Shown here: positions 44,749 through 57,445 of the stretch, one piece after another
Layout of the letters: each line of letters opens with the position of its first letter
How positions within the stretch are numbered: the first letter of the stretch is position 1
From: Physcomitrium patens
Taxonomy: Eukaryota > Streptophyta > Bryopsida > Funariales > Funariaceae
Length of the DNA: 64,000 bases
Direction of reading: 5' to 3'
Assembly (NCBI RefSeq): GCF_000002425.4
Contig: NC_037261.1
Location: forward strand, 4,091,362 to 4,155,361
The notes under the pieces: generated by a model
Database searches by the model: none
Told to the model about the DNA's origin: nothing
What the model saw: only the letters and a program-made list of their open reading frames with translations
Position numbers and translations under genes: made by a program

Positions 44749-44778
44749 TTTAGAGGTTGCAGAGTACCCTCCTCTAAA
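44749..44778 (+). ncRNA. Leader hairpin 2 of C
   Basis: Second copy of the module: stem TTTAGAGG/CCTCTAAA, loop TTGCAGAGTACCCT. The upstream GTGGATTA.YCC motif is duplicated with it. Confidence 0.65.
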
Positions 44779-44822
44779 CCAATATTGTCTTCTTGTAGAG
44801 TCATTTTTGTCCTTCTCTTAGA

Positions 44823-45821
44823 ATGGTCGGGGGCCAAGACATTAGTATGACGAAAAGTTCAGAGTCCAAGTTAGATGCTATCATGAATGCCCTCGCTACG
44901 TTATCGCAAAGAACTGCAGAGATTGAAGGAGTCGTGGCAAGGCTTCATAATGATGGAGCATCTGGCATGGCACAATCTAGGTTGCACCAGCCTCAAACTT
45001 CTACACTTGGAGAAGCAACTTTGCCTCATGTTCGACAAGCACCACTGGTTCTACAACATAAGGAACCCCGAGTTAGTCTTCCGAACAAGTTCGATGGTAC
45101 ACGTTCCAAGTTTTGAGGATTCGTGAACCAAATCAGGTTGATAACAGTTTTACAGTCCGAACGCTATCCAACGGAGGAGTCACGTGTTGGGCTTGTTGGA
45201 ACCTTACTTACAGGACAAGCTCTATCATGGTTTGCTCCTCTGTTTGAGAAACGATCGTCCATACTAAACAACTTTGAAACCTTTTTGGAGGCATTTGCGG
45301 AAGCATTTGGTGAACACGACAAGGTTCGATGGGCTACAACAAAGATCCGGTCACTACGACAAGGGATGCATTCTACATCAGTCTGTGCATCGGACTTGAG
45401 GCAATTAGCATGCAACATCAATTGGGACGAAGAAGCGTTGATGAGTCAATTCTATTGGGGTTTAAGGGACGATGTGAAGGATTTACTGTTAACTCTTCCT
45501 GATCCGCAAACGCTCAACGAAGCTATTAGCCAAGCTGTGAAGTGTGATAACCGCCTATTCCAACGTCGCCAAGACCAACATTCAAGACAACATACGGTTC
45601 GCCACACCCCAACTATGTCGACAAGCAGCGTGAATTCACATTCAGAGGTAGAAGACATGCAAATTGATGCGGTACGTGTCAAATCTCTTACTCTAGAAGA
45701 AAAAAAGCGGCGTATGGAGGAAGGTCTATGCTTGTATTGCGGTGAAGAAGGCCACAAAGTTGGAAAGTGCCCCAAGAAGCAAAATCGACGTATTATCAAG
45801 ACTAGGGGTGCGTTTATTTAG
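44823..45821 (+). pseudogene. gag: gag region of C
   Basis: Related to A gag but clearly another family: N-terminal MVGGQDISMTKSS, capsid core (LPNKFDGTRSKF, LTGQALSWFAPLFEKR, ASDLRQLACNINW) and zinc knuckle CLYCGEEGHKVGKC. Pol follows downstream. Break count is given in the element entry. Confidence 0.85.
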
Positions 45822-48435
45822 GAAAACGAGGATGCCCGGCCACAATAGGAACCGTACGACTAGACAGTGAAATATCGCAACAACAACCAGGTTCCTTTCT
45901 TTCCGCTCAACCTGCCCTTTGTTTTACAATCCCTTTGCTTATTAGCCGTCAGAAACTGAGAACCTTAGCATTATTAGATTCAGAAGCATCTGCTTGTTTC
46001 TTAGACGAAGAATTTACAAAGCATCATAAGATCCCTTTAGTACAAAAATCCAAACCTGTTCACGTTGAGGTCATAGATGGACGACCTTTATTGTCTGGTA
46101 GTATCACCCATGAATCAGAACCTATAGAAGTGACGTTTAAGGACCATAGTAGTCATATTATTTTCAATATTATTAGAACCCCATCAAATCCTGTTATTCT
46201 TGGTCTTTCCTGGTTGGAAAAGCATAACCCATCCATAGATTGGAAGTTGCGGAAGATGACCTTTCCTACAAAACCACCCAAGAGCAAGCCTAGTAGAAAA
46301 CCCCGAATAGAGAAATCCTTATTCATTGGAGTAAGAACATTTATAAGATTGTCCAAGGAAGGCACACCGTTTGTCATTTATGCGGCTCCAACTACCGGGG
46401 AGAAGATCTCGACAGCAAGTATATCGGAGCAATATAAGGATTTTAAAGACGTGTTTCAAAAAAAAAATGCCGACATGCTACCGGAACACAGACCATATGA
46501 TTGCGCCATAGACTTACAGGAAAGAGCACAACCGCCTTTTGGCCCAATCTACAATCTATTGCAGATGGAGTTGGCGGAATTGCGGAAGTACATCGACGAG
46601 AATCTAGCCAAGAACTTCATCCGTCATTCAAAATCGTCAAATGGAGCACCCATCTTATTTGTAAAGAAGAAAGATGGTTCATTGCGGATATGCATGGACT
46701 ATCGAGGCCTCAACAAGATAACAAAGAAGAATCGTTACCCGTTACCCTTGATTTCTGGTCTCTTAGAACAACTTGGACGTGCAAGGATCTTTACAAAAAT
46801 TGATCTAAGGGGAGCTTACAACTTTGTACGAATCAAAGAAGGAGATGAGTGGAAGACAGTATTCCGTACAAGGGATGGCCATTTTGAATATAATGTCATG
46901 CCCTTTGGTCTTACTAATGCTCCAACGGTCTTTCAACATATGATGAATGACATTTTTCGAGAGTACCTTGACGATTTTGTTGTCATCTATTTGGATGATA
47001 TTTTGATATTCTCCAAAAATGAGGAAGAGCATGAAAAACATGTTCATTTGGTATTGGAGAAACTACGCGAGCGAGGACTATATGCAAAGTTGGAGAAGTG
47101 TTTATTTCACTAAATAGAGATGGAGTTTTTGGATTTCGTTGCAACTACAGAAGGCTTGAAGTTGGACCCGAAGAAGGTGGAAGCAATTGTGTCCTAGGAG
47201 GTCCCAAAGACGGTTAGAGATATACAATGCTTTCTTAGTTTTACCAACTCCTATCGGATCTTTATCAAGAATTACTCTCAAGTTGCTGCTCCTCTCACTG
47301 GGTTGACATGCAAAGATAAGCTGGAATGGGGACCTCTAGCAGAGAAGGCGTTTCAAAACCTGAAGACCACATTTACTACGGCTCCAATCTTGATACATCC
47401 AGACTTTACAAAGGCCTTCTATTTAGAAACTGATGCTTCGGATTTTGCTTTGAGAGCTGTACTTTCACAAATGGAAGAAGATAAGAAGCTCTATCTGGTT
47501 GCATTCTATTCTCGAAAGTTCTCTGCTGCTAAAATCAATTATGAGATCCACAATAAGGAACTTCTTGCTATAGTGGATTCTTTCCAAGAATAGCGTCACT
47601 TTCTTGAAGGAGTTGCACATCCAGTGACCGTATACACAGATCACAAGAATTTGGAGTATTTCATATCGGCTCGAGTTCTAAATCGACGTCAAGCTCGATG
47701 GAGTATGTTGCTATCTAGGTTCGATTTTATTATCACTTATCGACCTGGAAAGCAACAAGGACTATCTGATGCCTTATCGAGGAGATCATATCTTGTACCA
47801 AAGGTTGGAGATGCAGCGTTTGATCAACAATGTACGACATTGTTGAAGCCAGAGCAATTTCAGCTTTGCGCTACTATTATGCCAATTGATGTTGACTTCC
47901 TAAATTAGGTACGTGCCGTAACCATTGAAGATTCAGGAGCCATTGATATTAAGCAGCATGCCAATGACGACAAGTTCAAGGTGGAGGGAGATCTTTTATA
48001 CTTTGAAGCGCGGTTATATATCCCAAAAAGACCAGCACGACTCCGAGTTCTTCAAACTCACCACGATTTTCCAGCTGCGGGACATTTTAGATTCAACAAC
48101 ACCTTGGAGCTTATTTCTCGAGATTTTTGGTGGCCCCAAATGTGGAAGGATGTCAAAGATTTTGTCCTCTCCTGTGACATCTATTCAAGATCCAAGAATC
48201 CTCGGTATCACCCTTATGGACTCCTACAGCCATTGCCGATTCTATGTCAACCATGGTCTTCAATTTCCATGGACTTCATCACGAACCTACCATCATCGAA
48301 CTCATTTGACAGCATCTTTGTCGTGGTAGATTGGCTTACAAAAATGGCACACTTTGTCCCTTGCAAGAAGACATCATCCAGTGAAGTCACAGCAAGGCTC
48401 TTTCTCGATAATGTGTATCAATATCATGGACTACC

Positions 48436-48988
48436 TGTCACGGCCATAATCATATAAGCTAATAATTACATATAGAAATAGGTAGAAGTAAGTAAAAGTA
48501 GATAAAAGTAAGTTAATTGTATAATATTTAATATAGAAGCTTCCTAGAAACTTCCTAGACACTGCTTTGACTTCATAGGTGTCTTTAATTGACTTTTTGG
48601 ATTAGAAACGTGGTCAACAAGTTGGCCATGTGCCACACATGTTGTTAGCTTGAAGATCAAGCTAACTATGTGGCCCACACGTAGAAAAACTTGCCTTGTA
48701 AGTCAAGGCCTGTGTCCTACAAAGTCAACACATATTGGAGGTCCTATAGAACGTCGCCACGTAGCCCTTAGTTAGATAGTATATATAGAGACAAGAGTGA
48801 AGGCTTCTTCACTCTTGTCAACTCCTTTCTTGCTTCTAGTCTAGTTTCAAGGGTCTCTAGTTTTCTTGTATTTTGGCAATAGCCATTCCAGTTTCTTTCT
48901 TAATATACATATTTCTATTTTGTCCTATTTCTTTTTTGAGAAAAGTCTCACTTACTCTTTAGCTTTCATCGAGTTCTTGTCCTTGACA
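48436..48988 (+). repeat. 5' LTR of A2
   Basis: 553 bp, TATA box TATATATAG at 48780-48788, GAAGCTTC/GAAACTTC pair upstream as in A1. Confidence 0.95.
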
Positions 48989-49011
48989 GATTGACAAGAG
49001 TACACTTACAA

Positions 49012-49020
49012 TATCAGAGC
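49012..49020 (+). promoter_or_regulatory. Primer-site-like TATCAGAGC of A2
   Basis: Starts 23 nt after the LTR end, as in A1. Confidence 0.4.
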
Positions 49021-49078
49021 TTTGTCTTTTCTTGATTAAGAGTGGATTACCCCTTTTTCTTGATAAGACATAAGCGCA

Positions 49079-49106
49079 TTAAAAGTTGCGGATTACCCTC
49101 TTTTAA
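49079..49106 (+). ncRNA. Leader hairpin of A2
   Basis: Stem TTAAAAG/CTTTTAA (7 bp, all Watson-Crick), loop TTGCGGATTACCCT. Where A1 has a G-U pair, A2 has A-U. Confidence 0.6.
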
Positions 49107-49200
49107 ACTAATATTGTTCTTAGTATTTTCTTTGTTATCAATTCCTCTCTTCTATTTGTTTTGAGCGTTATTAGACATCTTCTCTTTTCTAAGTGCTACT

Positions 49201-50208
49201 ATGGCAGAGCTTGTTGAAATGAAGAGTACAATGGCACAGATGCAAGAACAATTGAGGGAGTTAATGCTTGCGATGCATCAACTCAATTTACCACCACAAG
49301 GAGCAACAAGAATGGTAGGAAGTGAAGATATAGAGATGATTGGGGCTGCTTCAACATCTGCACCAAACCATGTCCCTTCTCCCAGAATGGAACACCCTTC
49401 GAGTGTTAGAGAACCGAGAGTTGCCTTGCCCGAGAAGTTTGATGGTACCAGATCCAAGTTTCGAGGATTCATCAATCAGGTCCAACTAGTGATTGAACTT
49501 CAACCCCAGAGCTATCCAACTCCAGGGTCACAAGTTAGATTCATTGGTACACTTCTTTCAGGTTCAGCATTGTCATGGTTTTCATCTTTTCTTGAACGAC
49601 GAGATCCAATATTAGATAATCTGGAGGCTTTTTTGGCGGAGTTTCAATCCATGTTTGGAGAACATGATGCAATTCGTGTTGCAACCAACAAGATCCGTAT
49701 TTTGCGACAAGGCAATCGATCAGTAACATTATATGCTTCGCAATTTCGACAACTTGCAACTGATATCAAGTGGGATGATGCCGCACTTGTGAGCCAATTT
49801 CTCTACGGATTACAATATGAGGTAAAGAAATTGATGCTTAATTTACCTGATCCTCAAACATTGAGTCAAGCAATTGACTTTGCTGTGAAGTGCGACAATC
49901 GACTTTTTGAATTTCGATCCGAGAGTCGCACAAGTGGGCCTCAACGTTACTACAATTCAATGGCAACACCGACGTCTCCTCAACACATACCTTCGGAAGT
50001 AGAGGATATGCAAATTGATGCGGTACGTTTCAAACCTCTTACTGAGCAAGAAAAGTCTCGTCGTCGACAAGAAGGATTGTGCTTATATTGTGGAGAACCT
50101 AAGCACACTGCTCAACATTGTCCAAAGAAGCGACGTAACTACAAAATGAGGAGTACGGCTGTCAAAGAAGACAGTATGTCGGAAAACGAGTACGTCCAGC
50201 TACAATAG
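49201..50208 (+). CDS. gag: gag of A2
   Basis: 335 residues: helical N-terminus (1-30), capsid core from about residue 78 (PEKFDGTRSKF), zinc knuckle CLYCGEPKHTAQHC near 300-313, basic tail. Forms the particle and binds RNA (family knowledge). Pol lies in the -1 frame and its frame is open across the last part of gag. Confidence 0.95.
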   Translation: MAELVEMKSTMAQMQEQLRELMLAMHQLNLPPQGATRMVGSEDIEMIGAASTSAPNHVPSPRMEHPSSVREPRVALPEKFDGTRSKFRGFINQVQLVIELQPQSYPTPGSQVRFIGTLLSGSALSWFSSFLERRDPILDNLEAFLAEFQSMFGEHDAIRVATNKIRILRQGNRSVTLYASQFRQLATDIKWDDAALVSQFLYGLQYEVKKLMLNLPDPQTLSQAIDFAVKCDNRLFEFRSESRTSGPQRYYNSMATPTSPQHIPSEVEDMQIDAVRFKPLTEQEKSRRRQEGLCLYCGEPKHTAQHCPKKRRNYKMRSTAVKEDSMSENEYVQLQ

Positions 50209-50213
50209 GGACC

Positions 50214-53200
50214 GTGCGGCTGGAATCTTGTACAACTTCTAATGAAGGTCCTATCCTCTCTTTAGAACCATCTCCTTGTTTTATAATAGATGTGCGTTTA
50301 GGACCTAATAATTACAAAGCCTCTGCCTTGATAGATTCAGGAGCCTCAGCTTGTTTTTTAGATGAAGAATTTGCTAGATGTCATAGAATATCATTAATAC
50401 AAAAAACTAAACCTGTACACGTAGAAGTCATAGATGGTCGTCCGTTGTCTTCTGGAGATGTAACTCATGAAACACTTCCTGTAGATGTAGTAATAAATGG
50501 TCATAGTAGTTGCGTAATTTTTAATATAATTAGATCTCCCTCTAATCCAATAATTTTAGGCTTATCATGGTTAGAAAAGTATAATCCTCGAATAGATTGG
50601 ATTTCTCGTAAACTTGATTTTCCTCGGAGCATTAGTAACAGTTCTATTAATCAAGTAAAAAACCATGAGTCTAGTATAGTAAAACCCGCACTTATAGGTG
50701 CAAAAGCATTTATACACGTAGCAAAAGAAGGATCAACTTTTGCTATTTATGCTGCACCTATTTCTGAAAGCGTAAAGACTTCAAGTGGCATTCCAAGTCA
50801 ATATCAAGATTATCAAGACGTTTTTGAGAAAAAGAATGCAGATATTCTTCCTGAGCATCGCCCATACGATTGTTCAATCGATCTCAAGGAAGGAACTTAG
50901 CCACCATTTGGACCAATTTACAGTTTATCGCAAGATGAGTTGGCTGAACTCAAGACATATATTGACGAGAATTTAGCGAAGAATTTCATACGCCATTCAA
51001 AATCTCCAGCAGGAGCTCCAATTTTATTCGTAAAGAAAAAAGATGGATCTTTACGAATGTGTGTTGACTATCGAGGACTCAACAAGATCACAATCAAGAA
51101 CAGGTATCCATTACCTTTGATATCAGGACTCCTTGACCAGTTAAATCAAGCTAAGATCTATACAAAAATAGATCTAAGAGGAGCATATAATCTAGTACGG
51201 ATCAAAGAAGGAGATGAATGGAAGACTGCGTTTCGAACCAGGTACGAACACTTTGAATACAATGTCATGCCTTTTGGACTCACGAATGCACCAGCTGCTT
51301 TTCAACATCTCATGAATGATGTATTTCGTGAATTCTTAGACAATTTTGTCGTCTGCTACCTAGACGATATCCTGATTTATTCTAAGAATGTTGAAGAACA
51401 TGAAATACATGTTCGTCAAGTATTACAAAAACTTAGAGATGCAGGATTGTACGCTAAGATAGAAAAGTGTGTATTTCACACTACTCAAGTTGACTTTTTA
51501 GGATACATCATTTCAAATGATGGTCTTATGATGGATTCTAAGAAAGTCCAAACAATCATGGATTGGAAGATTCCAAAGACTGTAAGAGATGTCCAATGTT
51601 TCTTGGGATTTGTCAATTACTATCGGATCTTCATCAAAGACTTCTCACAAGTTGCAGCTTCACTTACACGCTTGACTAGTAAAGATAAATTCCAATGGAA
51701 TCAAGAAGCGGAAGCAGCATTTGAAGCCTTGAAGACATCGTTTGTCTCTGCACCAGTCTTATATCGTGTTGACTTTTCCAAGGTATTTTTTATGGAAACA
51801 GACGCATCGGATTTTGCCTTGGGTGCAGTTTTATCACAAATGGGAACAGATGACAAACTTCATTCGATAGCTTTTCATTCAAGAAAATTCTCAGCAGCCG
51901 AGATCAATTATGAGATCCACGATAAAGAACTTCTTGCAATCGTGGATTCTTTTCAAGAATGGCGTCATTATCTAGAAGGTGCTTCTAGTCCAGTCACTAT
52001 GTATACAGATCACAAGAACCTCGAGTATTTCATGTCAGCACGCGTGTTGAATCGTCGTCAAGCTCGTTGGAATATGTCTTTGTCAAGATTCGACTTCATT
52101 ATCACTTATCGGCCAGGAAAACAACAAGGTTTGTCCGATGCCCTGTCTAGACGTTCTTATTTTGCACCAAAAGAAGGAGATGCAGCTTTTGAGCAACAAA
52201 GAACGGTCCTCTTGAAACCGGAGCAATTTCATCTCCGAGCAGTGAAATCAACACTGACTGTTGATTCAACTTTTCTCAAGCAAATCCAGTCCAGTATGTC
52301 CTCAGACCCTCTTGTTCATGATATCGAGAATAATTCTTCCAAGTCTCATGATTCTTCTAAGTTCGAGTTCAAGAATAATCTATTATATTTTGAAGGACGC
52401 CTATATGTTCCAGAAGGAAAAGCACGTTTGCGTGTTCTTCAAGCACGTCATGACTTTCCAGCAGCAGGTCACTTTGGATATAATAAGACTCTGGAACTCA
52501 TATCAAGAGATTTTTGGTGGCCACAAATGTGGAAGTCAGTCAAAGACTTTGTACAATCATGTGATATTTGTTCAAGATCAAAAATTCCTCGACATCGACC
52601 TTACGGACTTCTTCAGCCATTACCTATACCAGAACAACCATGGTCTTCTGTTTCTATGGATTTCATCACACATCTTCCAAACTCAAGATCTTATGATTCT
52701 ATATTTGTGATAGTAGATCGTTTCACCAAGATGGCACATTTTATGCCATGTACAAAATCTATCACAGGTGAAGAAACAGCTAAGCTTTTCATTGATAATA
52801 TCTATCGCTATCATGGATTACCTAAAGATATCATATCGGATAGGAGAACTCAATTTGTGTCGAGATTCTGGAGGACTCTTTTCAAGATTTTAAAAGTGGA
52901 CATAAAGCTATCTTCAGCTTTCCATCCTCAAACTGATGGACAAACAGAGCGCGTAAACCAAGTCTTGGAACAGTATTTAAGGTGTACCATCAACTACCAA
53001 CAAGATGATTGGACAATCCTTCTGCCATTGGCAGAGTTTGCTTATAATAATACAGTACATTCTTCCACGCAACAAACACCTTTCTTTGCCAATTATGACT
53101 ATCATCCACGACTTGATACTTTTGATTTTTCAAAAGTTGATAATCCTGCAGCAGAAGATATGGCAAATCGGTTGTCAGAGTTACATGCAATAATGAAGGC

Positions 53201-53702
53201 GCAGTTGAAGAAAGCTCAAGAACGACAAAAGATAAATGCAGATGTATATCATAAAGAGCAACCACAACTCAACGTGGGTGATAAGGTATGGCTACTTCAT
53301 CGCAATATCAAGACCACTCGACCTTGTGACAAATTGGACTATCGTAGGCTTGGCCCCTTTTCTGTTTCTGAACAGATCAACCCAGTTGCATATCGGTTAC
53401 ATCTACCGGAGTCAATGAAGATCCATCTTGTATTCCACGTGTCTCTTCTTGAACCATATAAGACAGTGGATATACAAGGAAGAAGACAAATGCCACCGCC
53501 TCCTATAGAAGTAGATAATAATGAAGAATTTGAGGTGGAAGAGATATTAGACTCAAGGCGGCGCCGAAATAAGCTGGAATATCTTGTTCATTGGCGCGGA
53601 TATGATATTAGTGAGCGCACATGGGAGCCATCCAGGAATCTAGCAAATGCATCAGCTAAAGTCAAAGTTTTTCATCAACGACATCCATCAAAATCAAGAT
53701 GA
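50214..53702 (+). CDS. pol: pol region of A2: PR-RT-RH-IN-chromodomain
   Basis: Domain for domain the same as A1 pol: protease DSGASACFL, reverse transcriptase YLDDILIYS, RNase H, integrase finger and core (HPQTDGQTERVNQ), GPF module and a C-terminal chromodomain (VEEILDSRRRR, YLVHWRGYD, TWEP). Near-identical to A1 with scattered substitutions. Break count is in the element entry. Confidence 0.9.
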
Positions 53703-53796
53703 AAACCTCTCTTATAAAAGAGACAAGATTGAGGCAAGATAACATTCAATTTCTTATCCTTGTTTGTAACTTCTTTACATTTGTGACGCTAATTAG

Positions 53797-54219
53797 ATGG
53801 AGAGCCAACAACCAGCGGATTCAACTCAAGAATCTTCGTTTGCTGACCTGCCGGACGAGACATTACGATTGTCACAACCTTCAAGACGACGCAATCGAGA
53901 TGAAGATCTTCAAGAACGACATGTTCTTCCTCGAACAGATGGTGAGATACAATGCGTTTGGTATCACGATTTGGGAAGGGACTCCCGATGTTTGGTGATT
54001 TTGCTAGAGGTAGGAACAACTCCTGATGGTGTTCCGAATATTCTATTCGAAGGAAGTTATGAAGGCCTCAATAATGATCAAATAACTGGGTGGTCTTCCC
54101 GCCCTGGTATGGGACACTACCGATGGTTGAGAGGCCCTATCAATCATCTTCGAAGAGAACAGAGATCAGAGTATGTGGCGAATATAATTCGTCGCATCAT
54201 AGATTTCCTCAACATATGA
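53797..54219 (+). CDS. Extra post-pol frame (140 aa) of A2, unknown function
   Basis: Same length and position as in A1, with only a few amino-acid differences (for example GPS/ESS near residue 12 and YF/YH near residue 58). Contains the conserved core GHYRWLRGPINHLRREQ. No recognisable family, no signal peptide, no membrane span. Length kept at exactly 140 codons in both young copies. Confidence 0.7.
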   Translation: MESQQPADSTQESSFADLPDETLRLSQPSRRRNRDEDLQERHVLPRTDGEIQCVWYHDLGRDSRCLVILLEVGTTPDGVPNILFEGSYEGLNNDQITGWSSRPGMGHYRWLRGPINHLRREQRSEYVANIIRRIIDFLNI

Positions 54220-54260
54220 TGACCGCTCCTCGTGGAACTCGTCTCTAGAAGGGGGGGTAA

Positions 54261-54804
54261 TGTCACGGCCATAATCATGTAAGCTAATAATTACATATAG
54301 AAATAGGTAGAAGTAAGTAAAAGTAGATAAAAGTAAGTTAATTGTATAATATTTAATGTAGAAGCTTCCTAGAAACTTCTTAGACACTGCTTTGACTTCA
54401 TAGGTGTCTTTAATTGACTTTTTGGATTAGAAACGTGGTCAACAAGTTGGCCATGTGCCACACATGTTATTAGCTTGAAGATCAAGCTAACTATGTGGCC
54501 CACACGTAGGAAAACTTGCCTTGTAAGTCAAGGCCTGTGTCCTACAAAGTCAACACATATTGGAGGTCCTATAGAACGTCGCCACGTAGCCCCTAGTTAG
54601 ATAGTATATATAGAGACAACTTCTTCACTCTTGTCAACTCCTTTCTTGCTTCTAGTCTAGTTTCAAGGGTCTCTAGTTTTCTTGTATTTTGGCAATAGCC
54701 ATTCCAGTTTCTTTCTTAATATACATATTTCTATTTTTTCCTATTTCTTTTTTGAGAAAAGTCTCACTTACTCTTTAGCTTTCATCGAGTTCTTGTCCTT
54801 GACA
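54261..54804 (+). repeat. 3' LTR of A2
   Basis: 544 bp; preceded by a polypurine tract (GAAGGGGGGGTAA) and followed by CTACC. Confidence 0.95.
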
Positions 54805-54939
54805 CTACCAGATGATATCGTATCAGATCGAGGAACCCAGTTCGTATCAAAGTTTTGGAGATCTCTCTTTGAGATACTGAAGGTGGATATCAAGCTTTCT
54901 TCGGCTTTTCATCCTCAAACTGACAGTCAAATGGAACGG

Positions 54940-56556
54940 TGTCGTATTACGTGTTGTCTTGTTCGGGAATACACTGCGTATCTGGCTGTGGAAGGTATAG
55001 TTGTTTTTGCAAATAACAAAGAAACTCTAATAGATTTTATCCATGCATGAAGAATATAATTGAAATATCAATTTCCAAGTATTTAAAAACACTCCTCATA
55101 GTCATTTTAACCATACAATATTCCAATTGCTTTATTTCTTTTATAATTAAGTTGTTTTTGTTTTTTTAACAAGCCCTAATCATAGCCAGTGAGCTTTGAC
55201 AAGCTGTAACTTTTGATCCAACCGTCCCCTTAGTGTGAAATTTTGCACCTAAATACCAGTATAAGCCTTCTATATGCTCAAAAATTTTTAGCCCAACCCA
55301 ACTTACAGATTGCAAGAAAACGCCCAAAAATCGCACTGATGACACTCGGCCGCAACCTTGAAATTTGATGTAGAAACTCCAGAAGAGATTTCTCCTTTGT
55401 CAACCATTAACTCCAGCTCAAAATTAAATAGCTGCTTGATCTCCAAATCTTCTATTACCAAGCCAAAAATTACGTCGATCCAACCGGTAGATCTTCACAT
55501 ATCACAGAAACCCTATCCAACCCTAGACTGCCAACTTCCGACAATGCTTTGTACTAAAACCGAGATATCTCTTGATTGCATCGTTAGATTAACACAAATT
55601 TTTGTATACACTTAGCACACCCAATTATCCAGACAATACCAAATTTTGACCCATCAATGTTTTATATAAAATCCGAAACACCATAATAAACACTGACTTT
55701 GAGCATCGATTGCTCTTCCCTCACAAATCCTAATGAAACCAAACTAGTGACCTTGAAAAGAGCTTGAAGCTAGCTCTTCGATCCAAAAATCTCGATCTAA
55801 AAAAACCCCCTGAAAAAACCCCACTGAAAAAATCCCACTCATTTCTTAACCTTTCTGCCCTTTAACCCTAATTCTCCCCTCTTTCAAACCCTAGCCTCTG
55901 AATTTCTTCAATCTTCCGTCTTCGATCCGGAATTGGCTCCTTCCATCTTGGATCTGGAATTGGCTCCATCGTCAGAGCTTTCTCCTTTGTTTTTATCTTT
56001 AAGAGATCCTTTTACCAAAAAGACGTCCTCGGAACAGCACAAAAGACGGAACAGCCTGAAACGGAATCGAAACCCCGTAATCGGGACCACATTGAGTTGC
56101 CCAACCAATTCAGGTCTCATATTGGCTAAGAGTCCAGTAGTAAGACTCGGATGTTCCCAAAATTGGATCAAATTGGTCCTTCGCGTCAGATTGGCTGAGG
56201 CCCGTAGTAAGACCTGGATTTCTCCGTAATTAGACTGCATTAGGTTGCCCGACCAATTCAGGTCTCATATTGGGTAGGAGGACCCGGATTGGATTCTTGA
56301 AATTGGATCCAATTGGCTCTTCGAACCAGGCTCACCCGTCGTGTGAATTGGTCCTTTTCCTTCCTGCTGACTCCCGTTATTGGAATCGAACGGAGCATTT
56401 CAGTATGCCCCGGCTGACTGTAACGGAGTGACTGAACCTGGCCACTCAGTAATTGCACTGGAGTCAGTCGTTGCTCCCAATATTCAAGGTAACTGAACAT
56501 TAATAAAAGTCATCTTTCTTTATATTTTCACAATATACTCATGTTACAACATGACA
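54940..56556 (+). mobile_element. Solo LTR of a B relative inside C integrase
   Basis: 1617 bp, TGTCGTATTACG...CATGACA, flanked by ACGG on both sides (54936-54939, 56557-56560). The last 450 bp match the B LTR well (GACTGAACCTGGCCACTCAGT, TGTTACAACA.GACA); the middle is diverged, so it is another subfamily. No internal region. Confidence 0.85.
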
Positions 56557-57445
56557 ACGGGTGAACCAAGTCTTGGAACAATACTTACGATGCAGCATCA
56601 ACTATCAGCAAGACGATTGGACCACATATCTGTCGCTAGCTGAGTTTGCATATAACAACACCCTCCATGCGTCGACTCAATACACACCATTCTTTTCCAA
56701 CTATGGATATCATCCAAAGCTTGATTTATTGAGTCCATCAACAAATAACAATCCAGCAACTGAAGGATTTGTGAAACAACTATCAGAGCTTCAAAATACG
56801 TTGAAGCTTCAATTACAATCCGCTCAAGAATCCTACAAGGCGTCTGCAGATAGATTTCAGAATCAAGCACCTACTTTCAAAATTAGAGATAAAGCATGGC
56901 TTCTTCGACGGAATATCAAGACCAAGCTACCATGTGATAAATTGGACTATCGAAGATTGGGACCATTTATCATCCAAAAGCAAATCAATCTAGTGGCGTA
57001 CCGTCTGGAATTACCGGCTTCTATAAAGGTACATCTAATCTTTCATGTTTATTTGTTGGAGCCTTATCGAGAGTCATCTTTTCCTGGAAGAGTGCAATGT
57101 CCGCCACCTAGTATTGAGATCGAGAACCACGAGGAATACGAGGTTGAAAAGGTACTGGATTCTCGGCATAGGTGGGACAAATTGGAGTATCTTGTTCATT
57201 GGTGCGGCTACGACATTAATGAGCGAACGTGGGAGCCAGCTAAAAATCTCACCAATGCACCGCAAAAGATATAGGAGTTTCATCAACAATATCCTCATAA
57301 ACCTATGCCAGTTCGACAATAGCTTCTTTTTGAAGCTTGCTCACCCAAGAATATAAGAAAGGGAGAAAATAACCACCAAAATTTGTAGTTATTTTCTCCA
57401 AGATAAAATAGAATTTTTTCAGTAGCCATAGTTTGGTCTTCTGAT

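Larger units (their letters stand above)
48436..54804 (+). mobile_element. Chromovirus A2, young near-complete copy inside C
   Basis: LTRs 48436-48988 (553 bp) and 54261-54804 (544 bp, a 9-bp deletion plus a few substitutions) with the target duplication CTACC (48431-48435 and 54805-54809). Same architecture as A1 and very similar over its whole length. About one apparent break; otherwise looks whole. Recent. Confidence 0.95.
45870..57280 (+). pseudogene. pol: pol region of C, interrupted by A2 and a solo LTR
   Basis: Protease ([15 protein letters not shown]), reverse transcriptase ([25 protein letters not shown]), RNase H (TDASDFALRAVLSQ), integrase finger and core, then after the two insertions the integrase end (NQVLEQYLRCSINYQQDDW), GPF module and chromodomain (VEKVLDSR, YLVHWCGYDINERTWEP). 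Element sequence lies at 45870-48435, 54805-54939 and 56557-57280. Broken in several places in addition. Confidence 0.85.
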
